Assembly: GCA_002104905.1 (NCBI GenBank) | Contig: MCFE01000547.1 | Span: 1 to 59,759 of the forward strand | Length of the DNA stretch: 59,759 nucleotides | Direction: 5' to 3' | Source of the DNA: Basidiobolus meristosporus CBS 931.73 | Lineage: Eukaryota; Basidiobolomycota; Basidiobolomycetes; Basidiobolales; Basidiobolaceae | Program-made: the position numbers and the translations under genes | The notes under the pieces: generated by a model | What the model was told of the DNA's origin: nothing | What the model saw: the letters and a program-made list of their open reading frames with translations, nothing else | Database searches by the model: none | In this document: in pieces, positions 21,589 to 33,927 of the stretch | Layout of the letters: every line of letters starts with the position of its first letter | How positions within the stretch are numbered: the stretch's first letter is position 1

Positions 21589-23744
21589 TGTAGTGGGGTG
21601 ACAGTGACACCCACTGACAGATGTGCTCATTCCCTTATTTTCTACTTCCCTATATCTCTACTACACTTATTTTAGTTTTATCCCATTTGTCTTACCAAAT
21701 CAGTACTATCCCATAGGCCAGTTGACTATCACACCTGCTTACCTTATTGCATATGTTCCCCTCACTTTATGTAAGATTACTAGCTATAAGTACTTCTATA
21801 TTAGGCAAGTACCTGCGCCAGTACCCATGACACATGATCAACCCATGTCACCATCCCTACCATTTCCATACCATATATGGTATGCCCATGTTACACAGGT
21901 TTCAGAGTACTGATTCCTGATTGGTTGGGTGTGCTGTGCCTCTTCAAACCTTCCAGCACCTACTTAGAACATTCTTAGGTCATTCTGATGTCATTAAGAT
22001 TTCTATTGATCTCCGGAACCTTCTGGAACACCATGATTAGTAATCACTTAGCCAGTGAGAAAAGTATATAAGGGAGGCTATCCCTCTACAACAAATCATC
22101 ATCCCTTTTATCAATATACCAACTTGTTGATTTGTGTGATCACTGCTACCTGCTGCCACCTGAACTTCCAACCCCAGACCACAGGACACTCCCAGGAAAC
22201 CGCGCTGTGGTGGTGTACAAGTCCAAAGGGCAAAATACAGCCAACACTTCTCAAGTGTGAATGTGTGTGGGGTGCTCACTGGGTGCGATAACCTCTGGCA
22301 AAAGCTTGCTAGGAATACTGGGTCTTTTGTCTAATCTAATGTGATGGGGGATAAAGCCTCAAGCTTGTCAAGGGAAAACTATTGAACTACAATCCCCAAC
22401 TTAGTTGGCGTCTTAACAAAAGTTTATAATGGCTTTGATGTCCTTTGAGATGACAATGTACTAAAGCTTCCAAAGTCAAAACAACTGTAAACTCCACCAA
22501 CAGGGACTTGATAAGAATGCAGCTTTGACCATTAGTTACAAAGACTGAAAAGTATCTTTGCCTGTACAAGAACAAACTTGGGAAAACAAACAAATATAAT
22601 AAAATATACCTACTCTGAGTATTCCTCACAAGTAGTGCCTCCAAGGTCAGTTGGCTGTCAGCGCGGTTTCCTGGGAGTGTTGTCAGGTCTGAGTCAGAAA
22701 ATAGTGGTAATAGGTAGCGGTGATCTCACTAATCAATAAGTTGGAATATTGGAAGAGGGATGATTTATTTTAAGGGATAGCCTCCCTTATATACTTTTTT
22801 TTTTTGCTGCTCAATTTCTTGCTATAAAATACTTTCCGGAAGTTTCCAGAAGGTAGTAGACAACCAATCATGTCTTTGTGTACTAAAAATAGCGCAAATT
22901 CTTGGCGGATTGCTCCATGAGACATAGTAGCACCTAGCCAATCAGGTAGTAGTAGCATGAAACCTCTGTGTCATGTGGTTGCCTCTTATGGTAGTGAGAT
23001 GGGGGATTATGAAACCAAGATGATCACGTGACATGGGCACTGTTGGGGTACCTGCCTTATAAGGTAACTATCCCATCTCAGCATCTTGGCAAGGAAAAAG
23101 AATAGCTTGTGCAATGGGTTAATAGTGACAAATAGTTTGTCAGGTTGCATAGTAATAATCACAGACAAAAATAGGAAATATTGCAAATTTGGGATGATAA
23201 TAATATAGGCGGGGTAGTCCTTTTTAGGGAAGTGAACGCATAAGGATGAGCACATCTGCCTGTGGGTGTCACTGTGACCCCACTACAGTGCTGACAGCCA
23301 ACTGACCTTGGAGGCACTACTTGTGAGGAATACTCAGAGTAGGTATCTTTTATTATATTTGATTCTTTCCCAAGTTTGTTCTTGTACAGGCAAAGATACT
23401 TTTCTGTCTTGGTAACTATTGACCACAGCTGCATTCTTATCAAGTCCCTGCTGGTGGAGTTTACAGTTGTTTTGACTATGGAATCTTTAGTACATTGTCA
23501 TCTCAAAGGACACTGAACCCAGCACATACTTTTGTTAAGATGCCAACTAAGTTGGGGATTGTAGCTCAATAGTTTTCCCTTGACAAGCTTGTGGCTTTAT
23601 TCCCCTTCACATTAGATTAGAGACAGAACCCAAGTATTCCTAGCAATCTTTTGCCAGAGGTTATTGCACCCAGTGAACACCCCACGCACAAAACACTTGA
23701 GAAGTGTTGGATGTATCTCTCCCTTTGACCTATACACCACCACA
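21589..23744 (+). repeat. LTR-X copy d, split by copy e
   Basis: TGTAGTGGGG start at 21589, left half to 22205, right half 23288-23744 ending ACACCACCACA; total 1074 bp. Flanks are gcac and gtgc. The uninterrupted alpha paralogue reads gaagtgcagcc, so both flanks derive from a single gcgc/gtgc site. Confidence 0.75.
22206..23287 (-). repeat. LTR-X copy e, nested in copy d
   Basis: Complete reverse LTR-X of 1082 bp (TGTGGTGG... to ...CCCACTACA) inserted into copy d. Flanks gcgc and gtgc are a 4-bp duplication with one C-to-T change at a CpG. An LTR inserted inside the same kind of LTR proves at least two rounds of insertion. Confidence 0.8.
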
Positions 23745-24560
23745 GTGCTGCTGGTTGAGCTACATTCTGTTGAGATAGATGAGCTTGTATAGAAAGGTAA
23801 TTTGTCTACCAGAGAGTCCCTGTACTCCATTGCTGCGGAGTGAAGATCCCACTGACAGACAATGTGACAATGTTAAGAACTAAAAAGGCTATCACAATGC
23901 CTTATGTGGAGCTTTGGAACATTAATAGGCACACCAAGTGGTTGGAGCACTTCTTCAAGAGTAGTGCTCACAAAATGCACTTGAGAGTTGTAAGGATTCA
24001 TTGCAAGACTGCAGTTGAGGTTCTTGACCTTGCAGTACTGGCTGAAGACCAGGATGCTTGGGAACCAGTGAATAAACAGTGGCATAAAGCCGCAGGGTTC
24101 CTGCAAAGTCATGGAAGCAGAGTATTACAGCAGAATTACTTACTGGGTGGTCAATTTTAATGGTGTTACTTGAAGAGTGTTAGGTTGGGCTTAGTGTTAA
24201 TGTAGGGTATAGGGACTTAAATAGGTCAATACAACTGGCAATTGAGGCACAACTTAAGAGTCAACAGAAATAAATCCACTTGTTTGCATCAAAAGTAAGA
24301 GAGATGGTTGAGTCAGGAAGTAAGGAGTGTGAAATATAAGTAATGGCCAATCAATGCACACAAGTGTAGGAGGCAATAGAGTGTCTGGATCAGAAAGTGA
24401 CAAAACTGGCAGAAAACCAATCAAAAGCCACTTTGGTATGGTTGTGATAAGACATTTTAGCCAGGTTTCTTGTGAAATCTGGGGTGCTTCTGTTTCTTGA
24501 CAGTCTTTGCATGGTGTCCTGACAGGGTCAATACCTTGTAGTCACACAATTTAGAATTAG

Positions 24561-26985
24561 TGACAGCCTTTGATTGGATATCACAATAATTTTTCATAAG
24601 GTTTAGGCTTATCTGGGTAACTCTATATCCTACTAAATCCAATGTTCCATTGTTCCACATGAGCACATTCTTGATGAGAGTATCTAGATATTGGGTAGCC
24701 CGTACTCTTTGGAGTATAAAGCATTGCAATGATGCAGAGTCAACATACCACATCTGCAAATTGCTGTTTGCACTTATTTTTAGTGCTGCTATGAGTAGTC
24801 TATATTTTGTTGCAGCAACATTGCTATATTCTGGCTTTTTCTGCTGATTTTCTCTATCTTCATTTTGCAGGTCTAATGAGTGTGCTGTCTGTTTCCAATA
24901 GCTGCCTGAGAGACTTCTGTGGTCTTTATTGGAGCTTTGTTGCCTTCTTTAGTGGTTATCATTAGTAATTAAATTGTTACCCTTTTCATACTGTTTGTGC
25001 TATACTTGTTTAACTCTTTAGCTAGGATCTTTTCATATGCTGTTGGAGTATGGGTGATTATGAGTACAATTCCAAGAGCATATAACTATGTTGCTTTCAG
25101 GCCATGACTTAATGAATATAAAGTTGATATATAATTTTAAATGTTCTTGAAGACAAATGCACTGAGTATGCTTAGTAAGGTCCCAAGTGTGTGTGTCAAA
25201 AGCTTGGTACTGTTTGTACAACCTGGATAAATCTGATATTCTAATTACATGATGCTGTGATGGAAGTGAATTCCAAGTAGTGACATGCTCCAAATTCTTG
25301 ATAGCATATAAATAATACTCAAGTGACCAAGTTATGTGGGTACTCAGGTTTAGTTATAAATTGTTACAACACTCACTTGCAAACAAATAGTTATATTGGC
25401 TTATCTTTATTGGAAATCCATATTTGTCAATAGCTAGTGATCTGGCAAATATATCTACAATTACTTCATCTATGGGACTATAAATCTGTTTAGTCAAGTT
25501 ACTTTCTTTAGTGTCAAGTATTAAATGATATATAACATCTATGCAATGAGCTCTAATAGGAACACTTAGATTTCTACCTTGTTGTGTACATCCTTAATTA
25601 TTTTCAGACCCTTTATTAAGGCCTCTTTGACATAAGCCCAAGTCTTTGAAAGGTTTCTTAACCACATTGCCTCTTTGTAACTTCTCAGGCAGCCAAATAT
25701 TCTGCCTTTGTGGCAGAGAGTGCTAATGTTTGTTGCATTCTGAGCTCCATTAAATTAATCATTGACAGTTGAGTAAGGTGCAACCTGTGGTTTACCTATG
25801 GTAGATCTTTTGTTACCATATTTGCCCCTAATATGCTTTGGAGTATCCCACAAAATCTGCTTTTGAGCCCTGATTGATGCACTCTAAGCAGATATCATCA
25901 GTTCCTATGAGGTATTTAAGAGGTTGTTCAGCTGCTGGAATATACTTAAATCCATAGCTCTGGTTATGCTGGTGTTATGATCTGCCACTTGAATGTTTAA
26001 GTTAGATCAGTTTTTAGTCATATCAATTAGTTATATAATAAAGTTATCACTATATCAGTAATATCCATCAAATCAGTATCATTAGTCAACAAATGAATCA
26101 GCAGATCCTACTCAGACAGAAATAGATATATTAAACAAGAACTTATTTGGCAATGTTGATGCAATCATATGAGTCATCAGCCACAGCCTACATTACAAAA
26201 TACAATTAGTCAGCAATTGATCTGGTAAAATATATATAAGGAGCTGCTGGAACCTCAATAAAAATAAGTTCAAGTTTTGGTGATTAAATACTAGCTAAAC
26301 TCCCTATTCTGCTACAACTCATATACCATGACTTGTAACACTGGTTGACAGCTCCAAATGAGCACATGATAGCTGGTTATATTCCCAGCATAATGCAAAT
26401 AAAAATACCAATCATGGATAAGCCAGGGAAATCTGGGCTTTCAGATTGCACTAAGCACTTTTATTTGGTTGTGTTTTGACCAAGTAAGGTTGTTTCATTG
26501 TCATAAGCTGCTTTTTTCCAGCCTACTGTTTAGAACCTCTCAATTATATTCTTAATATACTTGCACTAACTGAGAGTGATATTCTGGGTGCTTCTGTCCA
26601 TGGATAACCTTTTTCTTGAAAATAACTGAGCTCTCCCTCATTGCACATTTGAGCTCCATAGGCAGGCTGTATTTGATTCCTTGCAATGCTTGCTGGTCAC
26701 TGATGAGTATAATAGTTCATCCAGAGATTAAGCTAATAGAATTGTACTTGCTCAATCTGAATTTTAGTATATATAATGGTTGATAATGCACTTTAATAGC
26801 TTCTGAGTCTGATGGAATCAAACTTGGCTCCAGTGCACAGACTTCTGTATAGTCCAGTCACTTTGCCTGAAAATATCCTTTTGCATTAAATCTTGTCTTG
26901 TATCTTCAGCTTTGCTATCTGCCTTGAGTGTTATGTTTCAGAACCATCTGCCTCTATTGGATCATTAATTACCTTATGAAAAATC
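24561..26985 (-). pseudogene. C2 copia-like RT and RNase H, decayed
   Basis: Minus-strand Ty1/copia pol. RT text begins near 26930 (KTRFNAKGYFQAK, DYTEVCALEPS) and continues LISDQQALQGIKYSLPMEL and ITLSQCKYI-type sequence near 26560-26700. RNase H follows near 25700-25900, and the element-end motif HCIDVIYHLILDTKESN lies near 25560. Stops and shifts are everywhere. A G1 solo LTR splits it at 25973-26340. Upstream gag/integrase of the same type appears at 39901-42480, so the element may have been split by the TE-P insertion. The part left of about 24880 is only loosely assigned. Confidence 0.65.
25973..26340 (+). repeat. G1 solo LTR
   Basis: 368 bp, TGTTATGATCTG to CTTGTAACA, flanked on both sides by ctgg, a clean 4-bp duplication. 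Left behind by recombination between the two LTRs of a G1 insertion in C2. Confidence 0.9.
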
Positions 26986-27260
26986 ATTGTGATGATTCTG
27001 TCAAAAGGCCCTCACAGATACTAAGTTCTGTGACTAAGAGGTATTGATTCCATCACAATACTGTGCAATAAGTGTCAAAAATAATTGCACCCCAGATATC
27101 ATAAAAAACTTGGTCAATACTTTTCATCACAATGCTGTAAAAGAGGCTTTTGATTAGTTCACAGCCAACTTTCTTCATTTCTGATCCCAGACACTGTATC
27201 ATCTTCTATGTTTGTGTTCATTAATTGGCTATTACCTCTTTTTCACACACCTTACTACCT

Positions 27261-27628
27261 TGTTACAAGTTTTGGTATAAGAGTTGTAGAGGAATAGGGA
27301 GTTCAGCTAATATTGTATTCACTAAAACTTGAACTGCCTTTATTGAGATTCCAGCAGCTCCTTGTATACTTTTTGCCAGATCAATTGCTGACTAATTGTA
27401 TTTCCTAATGTAGGTTGTGGCTGATGACTCATTTGATTGCGTCATCATCACCCAATAAGATCATACCTAATATATCTATTTCTTTCTGATAAGGATGTGC
27501 TAATTCATTTGCTGACTAATGCTACTAATTTGATAGATAATACTGATATACTGATAACCTTATTATATAACTAATTGAGTTGACTTGAAACTGATCTAAC
27601 TTAAACATTCAAGCGGCAGATCATAACA
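27261..27628 (-). repeat. G1 solo LTR, minus orientation
   Basis: 368 bp, TGTTACAAG to GCAGATCATAACA on plus. Flanks acct and acca, a 4-bp duplication with one change. Inserted in the 3' part of alpha copy 5. Confidence 0.85.
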
Positions 27629-28370
27629 ACCAAACCCAGCTGTTTTCTTATTTTCATCCATACAAATTGTTTTATTTCCATTCAAACTTCAGTTGTACCT
27701 CAATTGGCAATTGTTTTGACTTTTACAAGTACCAATAGCTTACACTAACATTTAGCCAAACCCCATACTTAGTAAGCAACTCCATTAAAATCTGCCACTC
27801 AATATGTATTTCTGCTGTAACACTCCATTTCCACAATATTGATAGGAGCCCTACAGCTTTATGCCATTGTTTGTTCATTGGTTCCAATATGACCTGATCT
27901 TTGGCCAGTACTGCAAGGTCTAGCACCTCATCGGCCAGTCTTTGTAATAAGTCCTTGCAATATTCAAGTGGGCTTTCTTGAGCACTGCTCTTGAAGAAGT
28001 GCTGCAACCACTTGGCATGCTTATTAATGCCCCAAAATTTCAATAAAGGCATTGAAATGACCTTTGAGTTCTTGATGTTGCTACTCTGTCTGTTAGTGGG
28101 ATCACCACTCTGTCAACTATGGAGGATGTGCAGGATATGGTAGACAGATTGCCTCTCTCTGCAAGCTTATCTACCTCATTGGAATGTAGCTAAACTGGCT
28201 GCACTTCCCACTCTTGTGTAAACAGCTATTTTCCTGTTGGTAATTCTTCTTGGCTATGATAGGATTCAATATATTCTAGGCTAAAGGTGCCAATTGGTAA
28301 GTACTGAAGCTTTTTTCTTATGCCTCCCTGTGTCTGGATAGAGTTGGCTTTTCCCCTCTACCTTTTTCTT

Positions 28371-28784
28371 TATTACTGCTAGATCTTTCTCTGCTACTTT
28401 GTTGGAGGGCTTCTTGTATTGAACTATGTTTTGTCCTTGCTAAATGCCACTCAGATTCATCTGATTTGGCCTGCTTGTCCCTTGCTGGCACTCTGCAGGC
28501 AACCTAATGCTTCTTTCCTGCTGGTTTCAAATTCTCATCCCATGCAGTGAGAGGCTCCCGAGGTAGCTGCTTGTACTTATCATTGCCAGGTCCTTCACTT
28601 CTACTTTGACTAGGTACTTTTTGCATAGAAGTATACTTCTACTTTGGGAAATTGTGTGCTGGTGCATCTGATTTTGCCTGCTCTTCTCTTATTGGCACTT
28701 GTCCAGCTACCTAATGCCTCTTTGACACCTGTTTGGAGCTCTTGGCCCTGCTTGTAATGGGCTTTTAAGGAATCCGCTGGTTTT
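28371..28784 (-). repeat. 207-bp tandem repeat in alpha, two units
   Basis: Units start at 28371 (tattactgc) and 28578 (tatcattgc), 207 bp apart, the same period as the three-unit array at 18034-18654. Confidence 0.65.
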
Positions 28785-29736
28785 TAGCCATTGCACCTTT
28801 GTTCATCTACCTATAATAGTTTCTGCTATTCTTGAGATACTTTTTTAGCATTCAAATGCTGGTCCAACAGCCATTTGCTTGTTTGAGTCCCAGATAATGC
28901 TCATGGAGCAACTCAAGTGCATTCTGCTTGGCCTTGAGCTTCAGATGGTCCCATGGTATGCTGGCCTTAAGGTGTTGGTGTGCTAGACTTCTAATGATAT
29001 CTTGAATACTGACCCACTCTTCATTATTGCACTCAATGGCTTCATGGGTCTTTGATGTATTTTGATTTTTAGGCTTTGGTATACACACTTCATTTTCTCC
29101 TTCTCATACTGTGACAGGTTTATCTGTGGGCTTTATCTTGGGCACTGTTGTTGTGCCTCAAAGACTTTATAGTGTTCCTCTGCTGTTACATTGGGAAATG
29201 GCTCAATACTTGGCTGTGACATTCATATACTTGAGTTCCTTCTTTGCAGCAAAGATAGTGCTTTCTCTACCTGCAGTATTGATTGCTCTACACCTTTTAT
29301 CTGCTTATCCTGTTTCTGGATTATGTTCTAATTTCTCTAGGCCAATGCATCTAACCTATCAGCCACTGCACCTAATTGCCTCATTGCTGCTTTAGTATGA
29401 GCTGAAAACATACTTGCCAATACAGGTGGTGGTTATTTTCTGACAACCACTTGCTGGTCCTCAGCTGAAGGTAGTGCTTTTGCTCATTCTCATCTGCCAC
29501 AGCAATATGGTCTGCTTGCAGCTCTGCAGGGATTCCAATTGCCTACTTGACTCAGAACCTGAGGAGTCTGCATTATTCCCTTCAATGGTCACGCTGTTCA
29601 CAGGGCCTTACTTGGTTGTAGCACCACTTGTTGCACTGAATGTCAAAGCAAGCTGTTGTTCAACTGTTCATCTGCTGCTGTCTGAGATGGGGTTTAGTTA
29701 TGAACCACACAACTTTGCTTTACTTTTTGGCAGCAT

Positions 29737-29957
29737 TTATATGGAAGTGAGTCAAACCAAATGGGCAATGGTGTTACATATATGAGTGTATGTTGTGCCA
29801 CAGCCTTATTTATAGTACTTCTATTGTGGGTCATCATTGAATCTAACATTTATGCAGGTCTAATGTTGCAAAGGCAAGACTGCCTTATAGTGACATGAGT
29901 ATTAACAAAAAAGTGATAAAATAGCATTATATTGTTGAGTGTCAAACTGTTTGCCCC
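29737..29957. promoter_or_regulatory. TE-P divergent alpha/beta spacer (copy 5)
   Basis: 221 bp between the two start codons, aligned throughout with 4229-4448 and 57652-57873 (shared gtgagtca, gtggtgccac and gggtcatcattgaat). A likely bidirectional promoter by position. Confidence 0.5.
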
Positions 29958-32160
29958 ATGAATAAGACCACTGTGAGTCAATTCCATAAGAGAAGAAAAA
30001 AAGACCATGTGGCTATTGTAGGAAGCCTCTCAGCCATGAAGCATGTGGACAGAATAGGGGGTATTACAAGGATCACAGCCAGTGTTTTGCCACACAAGTC
30101 ATATATGACCATTCACCAGTCACTACTCTACTAAAAATATTTTGCTGACCACCTGATACTTTTATAGTGGCATCTGGCTGTACTTATCACCTTGCGCAAA
30201 CTAAGTCACCAAAGTTTCAGACACCTTTAGGCTCACCCCAGCCTTCTGAATAGGGCATGCAGAGTGATAGCTCTGAAGCAGCAGGTGCACATATGGATTG
30301 TGAGCTTATCTTCCCTAACAGCAGTATTCAGCATGAGCCCAGCAAAATCCTATTTTGCAATGCAACAACACTGGTGGAAAAAATGCCAAGGATACTGTAT
30401 GGAATCAAGTGAGCCCAGTAAATCATCTGCTGGTGAATGATGTGATGCTGTGTCTAGAAAAGTTATGTGTTCCCATTGATATTAATAATGGGGCATTGAG
30501 GATTTACTACTACCTCCTGTCAAATCATCCTGGGATGCAACTTACCATGTACAGAGCATATATGGAAAACTATTCTGCTGCTGGCAACATATGACCCAGA
30601 GACCATCCTGATACCTGCATGTGTTAACAGTTGTGTGGCATTCACATCCAAAAATGCCACCATTGCAAGGCGTCCAACTTGCAAGGAATTTACCACCATT
30701 AGAGGAAAACATTGCTCATACTCTGGATATATTCCAGTGACATCCTGTATAAAGAAGCTCATGCAGTCCAAGAAATACTGTGAAGCTGCAAAGTACTGTG
30801 CTCAGTATCAATCAGGCGCAAGTATATCAGATATATGCAATGGCAAACATTACATACAGCTAGGACACAAGGGCTATTCTGAAGGTACATAAGACTGTGC
30901 CTTTTCCTTGGCACTTGATGGACTCTCACTAAACCAGTACTCTTGCAGCAAATCCTGCTGGCTGCTGATTCTGATCAACCTGAATATGCTGCCTATCTTC
31001 CAGTAACAGAGCAAAAATCCAACGGTTGTTTTACTGGTATCCTGGTCTAAATACTATACAATCTGGATAGCTATCTGCACCCATTGCTGCATGAATTTTT
31101 CATGCTTTCTAGTGGGATAACTGTAAATGGCCATCATGCTAAAGCACATACTATTATCTGCATAGGAGATATTCCAGCCATCAACAAGATAGCTGGCTTT
31201 TTTGGGCACAATGAGAGGTATTGCCATCAAATTTGCAAGATCCAGGGGACTTACTCCATAACTCACAAATATTATTATTACACAACTACCAATACTAAGA
31301 ACATCATTTTTCAGCGGAGAGCTTCTACAAAAGTCAGCATGCAATTGCAGAAAAGCTGGCAAGCTATAAGCCATTGGTTGGAATATAAATCAATTGTGAA
31401 CAGGAGATAATTAACACAGAGAGTATCTCTAGGAGCAGAAGCTCTTCACTGGGAGCAATGCACTTGCTTCTCAACAATTTCACAATAATGATGACCAAGT
31501 TGTACATGGGGCATTTCAAGCTAAATGAGCCTATTGAGACACCAGTGAAGTTTTAAAAATTTTGCAAGATATTAGAGAGCATCTGCTACCATTGTTACTT
31601 CCCACAGGCTCCAATCAACATTCATTTGTATATACAATAATACTAGTGTATCCATTTGCTACTCTATTTTTCTTGGAGTGTTGAGAATATTGGACCTTAC
31701 TTCAACCTTTGGGAGTTTCCTATGGAGTGGATTTGTGGAGAGAAAGGAAGACAAGTCAGGTTGCAGGTACTACTATATCCCAATCCTCTCCAGAATATTA
31801 CCTGCAAGTCCTACATGGATGTGATGAGTAGGAATATGGAGGACAGCCAGGAAGAGTTGGAAAATACAGAGGCCAGATGTGCACATGGAGACACCTATGC
31901 TTCTGGCATTAAAAAGCCAAGCAGCCCCAATGTGTGGGTAATCAGTTAAGTAATGCAAGGTTGGGTTGAATGCAACAAGCAGCTAACTGTATTAGGATAA
32001 TTCAACCAAGGTATGCCAGACTTCTTTTGGTCACAAGCCAATTCCCACACCATTCAATACAGAGTTCACACAAACAAGAGCCAGAGCACACCACTCAGGG
32101 GGACTAGAGTCCAGTAGGGACAAGGAATATTTTTACCAAAGACCAAAAAGTTCTTTGCGG
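29958..32160 (+). pseudogene. TE-P gene beta, Plavaka/CACTA-like transposase (copy 5)
   Basis: ATG at 29958, then a frameshift into a Cys/His cluster near 30020-30090 (PCGYC, a further Cys, YYKDHSQCF). Further on: SPQPSEYGMQSDS (30240); a segment with several Cys (30600-30890); SLNQYSCSKSCWLLILINLN (about 30930-30990); IICIGDIPAINKIAGFFGHNE and QICKIQGTYSITHKYYYY (31150-31290); and LWEFPMEWICG (about 31710). GDIPA...GHN...C.IC...G....YY is the part I match to fungal Plavaka/CACTA-type transposases, which cut at terminal inverted repeats. Open pieces are 30635-30892, 31084-31410 and 31656-31949; frameshifts and stops separate them. LTR-X copy g interrupts at 32160. Confidence 0.6.
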
Positions 32161-32194
32161 TAAGGTGGTGTATAGGTTTAAGGGAGAGATATGT

Positions 32195-33268
32195 TGCATT
32201 GTATAATGATTAGTTTGGGGATTGCTCTACAAAGTAGAGGCTAATTATCAACATACAGCAACTTCTAATATGTCAATACTGAAGTAGTTTATTGGAAGCT
32301 TGATATATCAATAGAAGATATATCTTTTGTTATTATCCTGAATCTTAGGCTCATAATATACTGTAGGCAGTGTCTCACTTGCATAGCCATGTTTTGGCCT
32401 TCTGTAACTGTTGGGCTGATTTACTTTTATAGTGACTTTTTCTTATTTGGAAGTCACTTTCATTTCTGCAAAAATATTTCCTAATATGGAATTTTGAGCT
32501 CCTCTACAACTTAAAGGGCTGTGGTGTAGAAGTCTCTAAAGTGGTCTTGAGACTAAAGGGGTGTTTTTAGAGTAAAAAGGCTTCTAAAAGGGGACTTTTA
32601 CAACAGAAAAGTGATAGTTTCTTGCAGAAACTGGATTGGATTCTTGTGAACTTTCAGTCTCCTTACTGATTTAGTATCTTTCAAGGTCAGAAAACTCAAC
32701 AGTGCAAGTGATGTAGGGGAAGTCTCATAACCTTTAAATTTACAATCATAGTGTGAAGATTCTGGAAAGAGAAGCACTCTTTTTATTTTTTGGCTGAGGA
32801 TTATATATATGAAAATTCTGAAGGATCAAAGGTTTTGGACAATTACTCAAGCAATACACATGATACAAAGCTAGAATCTTGTGGTGGCACTGAGTGGGCA
32901 TAGATGCAACACATGTGAAAACATCTTGTGATTTGATTGGCTGGCTCAAAAGTTACATGCAAGCAAAGTCACCATAATAATCTTAGCAAGAGAGGCCTAC
33001 TATATATAGTAATTGAACTCCTTGGATCATAACTCCTTAAATACTGCTTAAAATGAGCTGTAATCTGAAGCATGTGTTGGCTACCAAGTGTTCTGCTTGA
33101 AAAATTATTCTTGGTTTGATTGCTACCTAGGGCCCTTCAGCTATTTTTCTTTGAAGTAGGAATTTCTTAATCTTTCATTTTTGTGATATGGCAGCAAAAG
33201 CAAAAAAAAGAAATGTTAACCATATTGGTATTGAAATATTATAGTAATGGAATACTTTCCATCAACAC
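32195..33268. mobile_element. unclassified 1074-bp insert with 8-bp target duplication
   Basis: Bounded by agatatgt at 32187-32194 and 33269-33276; consensus LTR-X has a single agatacat here. The interior is AT-rich, has no long frame and does not occur elsewhere in the window. I see no obvious inverted termini (left tgcattgtataatg, right end reversed gtgttgatggaaag). The 8-bp duplication is typical of hAT-type insertion, so a non-autonomous hAT relative is possible but unproven. Confidence 0.6.
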
Positions 33269-33927
33269 AGATATGTCCAACACTTCTCAAGTGTTTGGTG
33301 TGTGGGGTTTTCACTGGGTGCAATAGACTCTGGCAAAAGCTTGCTAGGAATACTTGGCTTTTTCCTTAATTCAATGTGAAGGGGAATATAGCCACAAGCT
33401 TCTTAAAAGAAAACTCATAAGCTACAATCCCCAGCTGAGTTGGCATCTTAACAAAAGTAAGTGCTAGGTTCAGCATCCTTTGAGATGATAGTGCACTTAA
33501 GCTTCCAAAGTTAAAACAATTGTCAACTCCACCAGCAGAGACTTTGGAAGAATGCAGCTGTGGTCAATAGTTACAAGGACAAAAAAGTATCTTTGCCTGT
33601 ACAAGAAAATACTTGGCAAAGAATCAAATATAAGAAAAGATGCCTATTCTGAGTATTGTTTACAGTTATTGCCTCCAAGGTCAGTTAGTTGTCATCACAG
33701 ATTTGTTGGAGTATCCTGAAGTCTGGGGTTGCAACTTCAGGTAACAGCAGGTTGCAGTTATCACACCAATCAACAAGTTGGTATATTTATAAAAGGGATT
33801 ATGATTCATTGCTGAGGGATCACCTCCCTTATACACCATTTGCACTGGCAAAGTGATTACTAACCATGGTGTTCCAAAGGATTCTGAGGTCAAATTGATA
33901 TCATGACATCAGCATGAGCTAAGAATG

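Larger units (their letters stand above)
21431..24560 (+). pseudogene. TE-P gene alpha, plus orientation (copy 4), interrupted by LTR-X
   Basis: Alpha sequence at about 21431-21588 continues at 23745 after removal of LTR-X copies d and e. The open stretch 23840-24160 contains WNINRHTKWLEHFFKSSA and LDLAVLAEDQDAWEPVNKQW, the best conserved alpha block. The alpha end (RxNGWVR-type and KSHFGMVVI text) runs to about 24560. No known domain is recognisable. Confidence 0.55.
26986..29736 (-). pseudogene. TE-P gene alpha (copy 5, most complete)
   Basis: Starts at ATG 29736 and runs leftward. In order: polar N-terminus with TKxGPV; coiled-coil-like block (about 29300-29410); IPKPKNQNTSKTHEAIECNN (about 29050); IIRSLAHQHLKASIPWDHLK (about 28960); LLHEHYLGLKQANG (about 28880); two 69-residue repeats (28371-28784); WGINKHAKWLQHFFKSSAQ and LDLAVLAKDQ (27850-28050); then the end region to about 27000. 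The open pieces 27723-28052 and 28852-29088 are the longest. No recognised domain. It would be an accessory or DNA-binding partner of beta by analogy with other two-gene transposons; that is inference. A G1 solo LTR interrupts it. Confidence 0.6.

Noticed and set aside
25081-25320. Possible CRISPR-like or satellite array
   Set aside because: No regularly spaced repeats beyond the 207-bp coding repeat and dispersed transposon copies; the sequence is eukaryotic.
30355-30771. Overlapping frames near 30355-30892 as separate small genes
   Set aside because: They are frame-shifted pieces of one gene, beta, as shown by paralogues at 18740-19215.
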